Shown piece after piece: positions 1-5,865 of a DNA stretch of 12,924 nucleotides (position 1 is its first letter; each line of letters begins with the position of its first letter). Position numbers and translations under genes: made by a program. The stretch spans positions 1 to 12,924 of the forward strand of contig RFKV01000039.1 of the NCBI GenBank assembly GCA_003694175.1, given 5' to 3'. The notes below the pieces were generated by a model. That model did not search any database. It saw nothing but the letters and a program-made list of their open reading frames with translations, and was not told where the DNA came from. The DNA comes from Candidatus Dojkabacteria bacterium. Its GTDB lineage: Bacteria > Patescibacteriota > Dojkabacteria > J137.

Positions 1-710
1 CTTCTAGATCCAAAAATCCTTAACATGTAGATAAATAAATTTATGAAATCCAAGTATAGGGTTAGCGAACCTAAAACGACAAGTTTATTTTCATTTTCTT
101 GCATTTGCGAAATAGTTTTAAGTTTCTGAACATCCCAAGCGGTAAGTACTAGAAATATTGCAACACCTAAATATGTAAGTATCCAATTAAATCCAGTAGC
201 AAATGAGGGCGAAAACAAAGAAACCACGATGTTAAAAAGGGAGGCAATCACGAGACCAATCAGTCCCATAAGAGCGATACCTCCAATCTTACTCAAATCC
301 ATTTTCGTGGAGTACCCAAAAATTGCCATGATCGAAAAAGTTATAAATGTAGCACCCAAAGCTGTAACTATTCCAAAAAGATTGTAACTCATCATAATAA
401 GACCGAGAGTTAGTCCTGTAAGAGCCGAATATGCAACGAACACTATACTACCAACCAACGCGTTAAACTTCTCAATAAAGAAACTAAGTGCAAATACGAT
501 CACAAGCTGCAATATCGCTGTAGGTATAGCAAGGATGCTAATGATAGATAGAGCAAAGCTACTAGACTCAGCAAACAAAATAATGAACAATGCAACTCCA
601 AATGACACAAACAATCCAATAGACATTAGGCCCAAGACCTTTGTCATAAAACTGCTGAAAGATAGCCCAAATCCTTTGGTTTGTTCGAGTATGAATGAGT
701 CATTTTGCAT
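1..710 (-). CDS. Bax inhibitor-1 (BI-1/YccA/YbhL) family membrane protein, 3' end truncated by window
   Basis: About 236 codons are readable from ATG (708-710) to the window edge with no stop, so the C-terminus lies just outside. The protein is almost entirely hydrophobic, with about seven membrane segments. The family signature is at the end: a segment ending in LTAWDVQKLK, then LYLDFINLFIYMLRIFG. Both carry the paired Asp residues (TAWDVQ and YLDFIN) that BI-1/YetJ-type pH-sensitive calcium-leak channels use. The family is known as inner-membrane proteins linked to ion leak or membrane quality control; the role here is not determined. Homologues usually end within a few residues of this point, so little is missing. 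A clear extended -10 promoter lies about 37 nt upstream. The only Shine-Dalgarno-like bases are a weak TTAGG about 11 nt before the ATG. It is downstream of and codirectional with the recombinase but has its own promoter. Confidence 0.9.
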   Translation of the reverse strand, partial: MQNDSFILEQTKGFGLSFSSFMTKVLGLMSIGLFVSFGVALFIILFAESSSFALSIISILAIPTAILQLVIVFALSFFIEKFNALVGSIVFVAYSALTGLTLGLIMMSYNLFGIVTALGATFITFSIMAIFGYSTKMDLSKIGGIALMGLIGLVIASLFNIVVSLFSPSFATGFNWILTYLGVAIFLVLTAWDVQKLKTISQMQENENKLVVLGSLTLYLDFINLFIYMLRIFGSR

Positions 711-746
711 AATTTTTATACCTAAATTTTAATACTACACTGAATT

Positions 747-755
747 ATTATACCA
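747..755 (-). promoter_or_regulatory. Extended -10 promoter of the BI-1 gene
   Basis: On the minus strand this reads TGGTATAAT: a perfect -10 hexamer with the TGn extension. No recognisable -35 box occurs 16-18 nt upstream. Transcription would start near 740, giving a leader of about 30 nt. Confidence 0.6.
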
Positions 756-800
756 TTTAAAAAACTTTTTCTTTCAGGACTAGAATTTTTTGATTTTACC

Positions 801-1889
801 TCAATTTTTGAGTGGATGATATTGTTTATGAGTTTTTTCAGCGAATTTATCAGATCCATGAACGTATTTGGAAGTTGTTTGCAAAGAAGAGTGCCCAAGA
901 AGCTTTTGTATGGCTGCTGGACTTGCACCCTGCTCTGCTATGTATGTAGCAAATCCATGTCTAAGGCTATGAGCTGAAGTTGGAACGACAATGCCAAGCC
1001 TTCTTCTGTACTCTGCTATTTTCATTTGAATGTAATTTTGTGAAAGCCTTATGAGGTATGGATTATTTGTTGCTTTTCTTGTACCTTTTGTTGGTACAAA
1101 CATAGCTGGAAAACTATCTTTGCGATGCTTAAGGTATTCATTTAGATACTTAATTGCTCTTTGAGTTAAATAAACGAATCTTTGTTTGTTTCCCTTACCT
1201 AAAATATAGATTTTGTCATCAACTACTTCGTTGTTTACTATTTTAAAATGTTCCTTGTTTAGATTAGTTACTTCAGATATACGCATTCCAGTTGAGAAAA
1301 TAAGCTCAAGAATTGCTCTGTTTCTAAACTTAACTATTGGCTCTGTCTCAAATTCAAATGGGCATTCTATCAATTTAACGAGTTCATCAAATTCTGCAAT
1401 CTGCTTCTCTTTTTTTTCAGCTTTTATCATTTTTATAGCAGTGGGTGGAATTGGGGTTGGTTTGTCTATATCAACCAAAAACGATAAATATGATCTTAAA
1501 GATGATAACATTCTGTTGACAGAAGAATCAGAGAGTTGCCCTTTATACATTGCTTTTTTAACTTCTGAAACCTCACTTAAACTTTTTTCCACAGATTTAT
1601 CACTAAGCTGTCTACCGGCTTTAAACTCATGAAGTATAGGTAAGTAGTTTTGATTACGCAAAAAACCTTTGTAGTCAGAAATTATCAGTTTATCAACTTG
1701 CTCAAATTGGATGTCTAGATAGTAAAGAAAAGCTGAAAATATTTCCAAATCGCGAGCATAATTTTCTATGGTCTCCTTAGAGTAATTATTGTTTTGCAAG
1801 TTGAGCAAAAACTCCCTGAGATAAGGAAGCCCATACTTAAGTCTTAATTTTTCTTGTTCCGAAGATATTCGTTGAATAGACCTACTCAT
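801..1889 (-). CDS. Tyrosine recombinase, XerC/XerD type
   Basis: This is a site-specific recombinase of the XerC/XerD family, which resolves chromosome dimers at dif sites; some relatives act as integrases. The full catalytic set is present (numbering from GTG 1895, where the preferred ATG 1889 is residue 3): R205 in STGMRISEV, K234 in GKGNKQR, H309 and R312 in HSLRHG, H335 in LLGHSS, and the nucleophile Y344 in SKYVHG. The N-terminal SAM-like core-binding domain covers about residues 25-145 and the catalytic domain about 165-355. The 364-residue open frame is longer than the usual ~300 because of a short N-terminal extension and an insert of about 25 residues at 95-120 that resembles the following helix (see findings). 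GTG 1895 gives two more residues (GTG AAA ATG); neither start has a Shine-Dalgarno sequence. It ends on TGA. The lone Xer-type sequence and lack of mobile-element neighbours favour a housekeeping XerC/D over an integrase. Confidence 0.9.
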   Translation of the reverse strand: MSRSIQRISSEQEKLRLKYGLPYLREFLLNLQNNNYSKETIENYARDLEIFSAFLYYLDIQFEQVDKLIISDYKGFLRNQNYLPILHEFKAGRQLSDKSVEKSLSEVSEVKKAMYKGQLSDSSVNRMLSSLRSYLSFLVDIDKPTPIPPTAIKMIKAEKKEKQIAEFDELVKLIECPFEFETEPIVKFRNRAILELIFSTGMRISEVTNLNKEHFKIVNNEVVDDKIYILGKGNKQRFVYLTQRAIKYLNEYLKHRKDSFPAMFVPTKGTRKATNNPYLIRLSQNYIQMKIAEYRRRLGIVVPTSAHSLRHGFATYIAEQGASPAAIQKLLGHSSLQTTSKYVHGSDKFAEKTHKQYHPLKN

Positions 1890-2049
1890 TTTCACAACTT
1901 GATAAGTTAAGTGTCAAACAACCAAATTTTGTTGATGTTTCTATTTTCAACTCATCAAGTGATATTTAATGCATTAGATATTCTAAACAATTGGAGTTAA
2001 AAATTCCATTTTAGTTTGTGATTTCGGCTCATCGTCATTTATTGCTTTT

Positions 2050-2058
2050 TGATATAAT
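2050..2058 (+). promoter_or_regulatory. Extended -10 promoter of tRNA-Pro
   Basis: TGATATAAT: a perfect TATAAT preceded by TGn, 10 nt before the mature tRNA 5' end. No good -35 box is visible. Transcription would start at or just before the tRNA. Confidence 0.6.
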
Positions 2059-2067
2059 CAGTCTAGC

Positions 2068-2141
2068 CGGAGCGTAGCTTAATTGGCTAAAGTACACGGC
2101 TGGGGGTCGTGCGAGTGCAGGTTCGAGTCCTGTCGCTCCGA
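2068..2141 (+). tRNA. tRNA-Pro (anticodon GGG)
   Basis: A full cloverleaf can be drawn. The acceptor stem is CGGAGCG/CGCTCCG, the D stem GCTT/AAGT with one G-U, the anticodon stem CACGG/TCGTG, the anticodon loop CTGGGGG (anticodon GGG, T33, G37) and the T stem GCAGG/CCTGT around TTCGAGT. C1-G72 and discriminator A73 fit bacterial tRNA-Pro. The gene is 74 nt and CCA is not encoded, so it must be added after transcription. Confidence 0.95.
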
Positions 2142-2164
2142 TTTGCGCAAACTTTTGCACAAAT
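2141..2164 (+). terminator. Hairpin immediately 3' of tRNA-Pro, possible terminator or processing signal
   Basis: ATTTG and CAAAT pair, then a C/A mismatch, then GCAA and TTGC, closing on a 4-nt loop (ACTT). The stem begins at the discriminator base. No T run follows directly; the first is at about 2179. Termination is therefore uncertain. Confidence 0.3.
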
Positions 2165-2580
2165 TAGAGTTTGGATATTTTTTATTTGCGGACAAAATTT
2201 GAATTAACTCTTTGGACTATCTCAGGACTACGGACTAAGTATTAATATTTGTTTTAACAGTTAAGTATTTAGGTTTTGCTTCCGGTTGATGTGTTATAAG
2301 CAGTATTAAAAGTGTACCAAAAATTCAAAGGTTTTACAGTAATGTAAATCTGTAGAGTTACAAAACGAGTTACAAAAATTGAAGGTATTTATATTAAACA
2401 GTAATTTAAAATGGTTTGTTTTTTGGCGAAGTTTAAAGAAGACACTACTAAATAGTTTTCGATATTCGATATTCGTAACTTTTATGCTGTGACTTATAGT
2501 TTTGAGTGAAGTTCTTTGTTGATGAAACCCGGTTGTCTTTCTGTTTAATAGTTTAAAGAAAGATTAGCATCAAATACGGC
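2142..2580. other. Intergenic stretch between two tRNA genes, no gene recognised
   Basis: All frames are broken by stops and no protein remnant is recognised on either strand. The longest open run, about 35 codons on the minus strand, is hydrophilic and low in complexity. It contains short repeats: GAGTTACAAAA at 2355-2365 and 2367-2377 (12-nt period), GGACTA at 2214, 2225 and 2232, and CGATATTCG overlapping itself at 2460-2475. The two tRNAs are probably separate transcription units. A weak TAGCAT (2565-2570) is the only -10 candidate for tRNA-Thr. Confidence 0.5.
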
Positions 2581-2653
2581 GCCGGCTTAGCTCAATTGGT
2601 AGAGCAACGGTATCGTAAACCGTAGGTTGTGAGTTCGATCCTCACAGCCGGCT
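2581..2653 (+). tRNA. tRNA-Thr (anticodon CGT)
   Basis: A full cloverleaf: acceptor stem GCCGGCT/AGCCGGC, D arm GCTC/GAGC around AATTGGTA, anticodon stem ACGGT/ACCGT with loop ATCGTAA (anticodon CGT, reading ACG), and T stem GTGAG/CTCAC around TTCGATC. The first half is near-identical to the standard bacterial tRNA-Thr pattern. Discriminator base 73 is T, where A is the usual expectation. The gene is 73 nt with no encoded CCA. Its last two bases coincide with the first two bases, on the plus strand, of the stop codon of the convergent methyltransferase gene. Confidence 0.95.
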
Positions 2654-3224
2654 AAGTTGAAAGTATGTAATAATTGTTGTCGTGAAAAACCTTTTTGTAA
2701 TTGCCGAATTTTTGGATTGTGAGTCTTTTCACAAACTCTTTCAAAGATCTATGGGTCACCAGTATCAGTTTTCCTTTTCTACTTGATAGAACTGACGCAG
2801 ACGAAGATAAAAAATTTTCAAGCCATACTTTCCCAAATTGTCTGTTGTAATTAAGTAAAACTAGATCGTACTCTTTTTTTTTGGCATGTTCGAGACCATC
2901 AGAAAGGTAGTTTATACAGTTTTTAAGATCGTTGTTTTTGATGTTTTCTTTGATCAAATTAACGTTAACGAAGTCTCTGTCGGTAAGCTCAAATTCTACT
3001 TTTGGGTTCTCCAACGCCATAGGGATGCTAAATGAACCGTATCCTGCGTTTGAAACAAAGACTGACTTGACTTCTTGGCCAATTTTTACTTTTTCTATTA
3101 TTAGTTTAGAGACTGTATCAATTTTTTGAGCACTTTGAGTACCATGTTGAGTAACAAAATTGATCAAAAAACCCTTATGTTCGAACTGAAAATGTATTCT
3201 TAATAAAGGATTGTACTTATCCAT
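2652..3224 (-). CDS. RsmC/RlmG-like class I SAM-dependent methyltransferase with altered motifs
   Basis: A 190-residue, single-domain protein with the layout of the RsmC C-terminal methyltransferase domain (MTS family). An SAM-binding loop at 55-66 is VFVSNAGYGSFS, where the family has a DLGCGxG loop. An acidic strand end follows (TDRD, 81-84), then the motif IV region LVLLNYNRQFGK (121-132), where RsmC-type enzymes have NPPF followed by HxGK. The C-terminal VTHRSLKEF...KFGNYKKVF...YYILS matches the ending of these proteins. RsmC relatives methylate guanine N2 in rRNA. Replacement of NPPF by NYNR and the weak motif I make the substrate and even activity uncertain. Start ATG (3222-3224); no Shine-Dalgarno. 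The stop overlaps tRNA-Thr by 2 nt on the opposite strand. Confidence 0.75.
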   Translation of the reverse strand: MDKYNPLLRIHFQFEHKGFLINFVTQHGTQSAQKIDTVSKLIIEKVKIGQEVKSVFVSNAGYGSFSIPMALENPKVEFELTDRDFVNVNLIKENIKNNDLKNCINYLSDGLEHAKKKEYDLVLLNYNRQFGKVWLENFLSSSASVLSSRKGKLILVTHRSLKEFVKRLTIQKFGNYKKVFHDNNYYILST

Positions 3225-3445
3225 ATACTTTTTGGTTTATTTAATCGATTCCAAAGTCTTGACTTAATAACTTTAACAAAAAATTTTTGTGTTTTATTCG
3301 ATTATAGATTTTTTTGTTTTGAATTTATTTCCTTAAGTGTATTTAGTATTGCTTGAAAACTGATCAAACAATCAAACAATGAACTTAGATAATTTTAAAG
3401 TTTATCTACATCTAACTAAACTATTCACTTCGAGTGATTAATTCT

Positions 3446-3461
3446 TTACATAGAATTGTAA
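3446..3461. promoter_or_regulatory. Dyad TTACA-N6-TGTAA upstream of the cupredoxin promoter, possible operator
   Basis: Perfect 5-bp inverted arms lie 12 nt upstream of the TTGTTT -35-like element of the putative metal/thiol unit. The arms resemble the TACA/TGTA halves of CopY/BlaI-type operators, but those have a 2-nt spacer rather than 6. The dyad is short and could be chance in AT-rich DNA. Confidence 0.25.
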
Positions 3462-3473
3462 TCGGAATATTCG

Positions 3474-3502
3474 TTGTTTAACGTTTTTTAGTTTGATATA
3501 CT
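3474..3502 (+). promoter_or_regulatory. Promoter of the cupredoxin gene (extended -10)
   Basis: TTGTTT (3474-3479), a 17-nt spacer and TATACT (3497-3502) preceded by TGA, forming TGATATACT. Transcription would start near 3509, giving a leader of about 27 nt to GTG 3536. Confidence 0.6.
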
Positions 3503-3535
3503 TTACTTTGTTTCAGAAGTTTAAGTAACCAAAGC

Positions 3536-3940
3536 GTGAGAGTACCAAAAAGGATCTTTTACAGGATAGCATTTTTGATAGCTGTGTTGCCATTGATAGC
3601 TATTTTGGCGTTTGTTTTTATTTCACAAGGAGAAAAAGCAGGTTATGAGGTTGACACTAAGTTTGAGAATGGTTACCAAATAATTGAATTTACAGCCAAA
3701 AACGGATTTTTCCCCAGTAGTATAAAGGCTAAAGCAGGAGTAGAAAGCAAAATTAGGGTGAAAACATTCAACACTTACGACTGTACAAGGCTGTTGAACA
3801 TTCCAAAAGTAGGTATAAATAATGTAGAGCTTGATCCAAATGGGATATACGAGTTTATAATTTCTCCACAAAAACCAGGAGAAGTGCTTAAAGGGAGTTG
3901 TTCGACTGGTGCAAACGTTGTTGAGATTAAATTTGTCTGA
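3536..3940 (+). CDS. Membrane-anchored cupredoxin-like protein
   Basis: 134 residues. Residues 1-6 are basic, 8-29 form a hydrophobic signal or anchor segment with no clear cleavage or lipobox site, and about 47-134 match the cupredoxin-like fold (Cupredoxin_1/EfeO-type). Landmarks are NGFFPSSIKAKAG (56-68), YDCTRLLNIPKVG (81-93), then FIISPQKPGEVLKGSC (107-122). C83 and C122 match the conserved Cys pair of this family, but the usual C-x-M-G-M ending reads CSTGA, so the Met ligands are missing. It would sit outside the cytoplasmic membrane, perhaps as a metal or redox partner of the next gene. The start is GTG: an in-frame TGA at 3494-3496 bounds the frame, and no ATG precedes the anchor. No Shine-Dalgarno. 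It ends on TGA, 138 nt before the preferred start of the HMA protein. Confidence 0.75.
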   Translation: MRVPKRIFYRIAFLIAVLPLIAILAFVFISQGEKAGYEVDTKFENGYQIIEFTAKNGFFPSSIKAKAGVESKIRVKTFNTYDCTRLLNIPKVGINNVELDPNGIYEFIISPQKPGEVLKGSCSTGANVVEIKFV

Positions 3941-4078
3941 TTTGAAGAAAATATTTTAATTTTGAAAACTGAACCTGGTAACACTAAAATAATTTACTGC
4001 CGCTATGTCTAGCATAATTTTATCAATATACGTTTCTAAGTGTTTCTGGTTGCAGGTGATTTATTAACAAGCAGTAAC

Positions 4079-5083
4079 ATGAGTGACGATAATCAAGTTA
4101 AGTGCTACAAATTCAAAGTTAAAGGGATGCATTGTGCCTCGTGCGAGTTGTTACTTGAAAGCAAGCTTTCAAGTTTACCAGGTGTGAGGAAGGTTGATGC
4201 TAAGCTAGGTTCGAACATGATAGAAATTCATACGACAAGTTCGTCTTCTGCTGAGGAATTAGCCAGTGCGATCTCAAAAGTAGTTGAGAAAGATGGCTAC
4301 TTGATTGATCAACAACTATATAAAACAAATCAGTTTGATGAGTGGTTTTACTCTGTTCCCTTGTCCGTGTTTTTTATACTTGTTTATGCGGTTGTAGTTA
4401 GAGCTGGTTTGTTCCAATCTGACGTTACTAATCTTGATGAAAGGTTACAAGTATTTGTTCTTGGAATTGGTGCTTCGTTATCAAGTTGTATGGCTTTAGT
4501 TGGAGGTATAGTGTTTTCCATTTCCTCAGCGTTAGATGGACAACCTCCAGGAAAGAGATACTTATATCACGCTAGTTTTCACCTAGGTAGACTTATTGGT
4601 TTTTTCTTCTTGGGTGGGCTAATTGGTGTCGTTGGCAGCGTCTTGAAGCCTTCAGCTGGGTTTTCAGTTGTATTAAATCTTTTAGTAGTTTTTGTTTTTT
4701 TAATTTTGGGAATCTCTCAAATTTTTCCACAATCCTTCTCTAAGTTCCAGTTTAGGCTTCCAAAATTGTTCGGCAGGCTTGTTGTCAAACTAAAAGTCAG
4801 TAGTCCTCAATCAAGTTTCTTAATTGGAGCTTTAACTTTTTTTATACCTTGCGGATTTACGAATTCTATACAGATAAAGGCTTTGGAATCTGGTAGCTTT
4901 TTGTCCTCTGCAATAATAATGTTTACTTTTGCTCTCGGAACTTTACCAGTTTTAGCTATGATAAGTTTTGCTTCGACGAATCTTTCAGAGAGATTTAATA
5001 ATGGTATTTTTAAAAAAACAATTGGTATTTTGATACTGGCCTTAGCTTTTTATAACTTGATTTTGGTTCTAAACAGAATTTAG
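4079..5083 (+). CDS. HMA domain fused to DsbD_2/SafE-like membrane domain (metal-handling membrane protein)
   Basis: From ATG 4079 the protein has 334 residues. Residues 8-75 are a heavy-metal-associated domain with the soft-metal motif GMHCASC (C19, C22). The rest is a membrane domain of about seven helices (near 90-112, 125-150, 168-190, 195-216, 246-268, 272-296, 310-330) of the DsbD_2/'sulfite exporter TauE/SafE' type, with the marker motifs SSCMALVGG (C137) and IPCGFTNSIQ (C258). Relatives are linked to copper traffic, cytochrome oxidase assembly or transfer of reducing power across the membrane. The two membrane Cys could form a DsbD-like thiol pair. An upstream in-frame GTG (4040) would add 13 residues, but the HMA domain is complete without them. 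An AGGTGA lies 18 nt before the ATG, too far for normal use. It probably shares the cupredoxin transcript. Confidence 0.85.
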   Translation: MSDDNQVKCYKFKVKGMHCASCELLLESKLSSLPGVRKVDAKLGSNMIEIHTTSSSSAEELASAISKVVEKDGYLIDQQLYKTNQFDEWFYSVPLSVFFILVYAVVVRAGLFQSDVTNLDERLQVFVLGIGASLSSCMALVGGIVFSISSALDGQPPGKRYLYHASFHLGRLIGFFFLGGLIGVVGSVLKPSAGFSVVLNLLVVFVFLILGISQIFPQSFSKFQFRLPKLFGRLVVKLKVSSPQSSFLIGALTFFIPCGFTNSIQIKALESGSFLSSAIIMFTFALGTLPVLAMISFASTNLSERFNNGIFKKTIGILILALAFYNLILVLNRI

Positions 5084-5184
5084 AGTTGTGTTTTCACTAA
5101 AGTAAACTCCAAACTTCATTGTGATAGTTTATTTAGATTTGATTTAGCTTAAGTCTACAACTATTAAATACTTCCACGTACATA

Positions 5185-5193
5185 TGGTACAAT
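5185..5193 (+). promoter_or_regulatory. Extended -10 promoter of the HIT gene
   Basis: TGGTACAAT, an extended -10 with weak -35. Its last bases overlap the ATG at 5192, so the transcript would begin near 5200, after that ATG. This excludes 5192 and supports ATG 5225 as the start. Confidence 0.55.
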
Positions 5194-5224
5194 GCATAAG
5201 CTTATAAGGTTAATATTACTTAAT

Positions 5225-5599
5225 ATGTCGACTGTTTTTCATAAAATAGTATCCGGAGAAATCCCTTGCTACAAAATTTATGAAGATGATGACTTTTTAG
5301 CCTTTTTAGACATCAACCCAAAGTGTGATGGTCATACATTACTTATACCAAAGACACCGGCAAAGTGGGTATGGGATGTCGAAAAATATACTGAGTATTT
5401 TGAAGTTGCCAGAAAAATTGTGCGACACTACCAGAAAGTAACTGGAAATGATTTAGTGGTGATGAAGGTTGTTGGAGTCGACGTACCATACGCTCATATA
5501 CACATTTTGCCGTATGATGAAAACTATGGTAGAGGCCGCTCTACTCTCACACCAGAAAAAGCTCATCAAATCATGAAAAAATTCTCTATGATAAATTAA
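5225..5599 (+). CDS. HIT (histidine triad) family hydrolase with first triad His replaced by Tyr
   Basis: 124 residues, the usual size for a HINT-type nucleotide hydrolase acting on nucleoside phosphoramidates or related dinucleotides. The N-terminus STVFHKIVSGEIPCYKIYED and FLDINPKCDGHTLLIPK (27-43) are typical of the family. The active-site strand reads VPYAHIHILP (87-96), where the family has H-x-H-x-H. The central His (H91, the nucleophile in HINT) and the third (H93) are present, but the first position is Tyr89. The open frame could extend 11 residues upstream to ATG 5192, but that part does not look like a HIT protein and overlaps the promoter. A single gene, 141 nt after the HMA protein. 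Confidence 0.9.
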   Translation: MSTVFHKIVSGEIPCYKIYEDDDFLAFLDINPKCDGHTLLIPKTPAKWVWDVEKYTEYFEVARKIVRHYQKVTGNDLVVMKVVGVDVPYAHIHILPYDENYGRGRSTLTPEKAHQIMKKFSMIN

Positions 5600-5865
5600 T
5601 ATAGCGTATCATTAAGTTACAAGTTTATTTTCACTTACTTATCTTATACACCAACGTTTGTTAAGTTTCCTCATTATACTTTATGCACCGCAGTAAGCTT
5701 ATTGTCTTAAATCTATGATTTAACTATCCTTATTATACTTGAATTATTTGAAGAAATGTGAGAAACTTTAGACCGTTGATGAGTTTATCTTGAATTATTT
5801 CATTGGTTTCATTAGTTACTTTAGTTACTTTTAAAACTTTTTCTTAAACTTTTAGGTTTCTGTTT

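Larger units (their letters stand above)
3225..3535. other. Divergent intergenic control region between methyltransferase and cupredoxin
   Basis: This 311-bp divergent gap holds no gene. On the minus strand a perfect TATAAT (3301-3306) could serve the methyltransferase with a leader of about 70 nt, but has no TG extension or -35 box. On the plus side are an 8-bp tandem repeat ATCAAACA (3363-3378), a small dyad TCACT-TCG-AGTGA (3425-3437), a dyad TTACA-N6-TGTAA (3446-3461) and the cupredoxin promoter. Confidence 0.5.

Noticed and set aside
1213..1632. Plus-strand open frame of 139 codons inside the recombinase gene
   Set aside because: Shadow of the antisense recombinase coding sequence; no independent features.
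1896..1920. A TTGACA followed by TTAACTTAT upstream of the recombinase, resembling a second copy at 12882-12901 (17 of 20 matches)
   Set aside because: In AT-rich DNA of this length such matches are expected by chance many times. Neither copy has a proper -10 at 17 nt, and the first would place the transcript start inside the gene.
1889..2141. Tyrosine recombinase close to a tRNA gene, as in integrative elements
   Set aside because: The protein looks like XerC/D, the tRNA 3' end is not repeated elsewhere in the window, and no element genes are nearby.
3494..3940. Possibility that TGA encodes Gly or Trp (alternative genetic code)
   Set aside because: The cupredoxin and the recombinase end on TGA at the normal C-terminus of their families, and intact genes here contain no internal TGA.
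5192..5224. Upstream ATG adding 11 residues to the HIT protein
   Set aside because: The ATG lies within the predicted -10 box, and the added residues do not match the HIT N-terminus.
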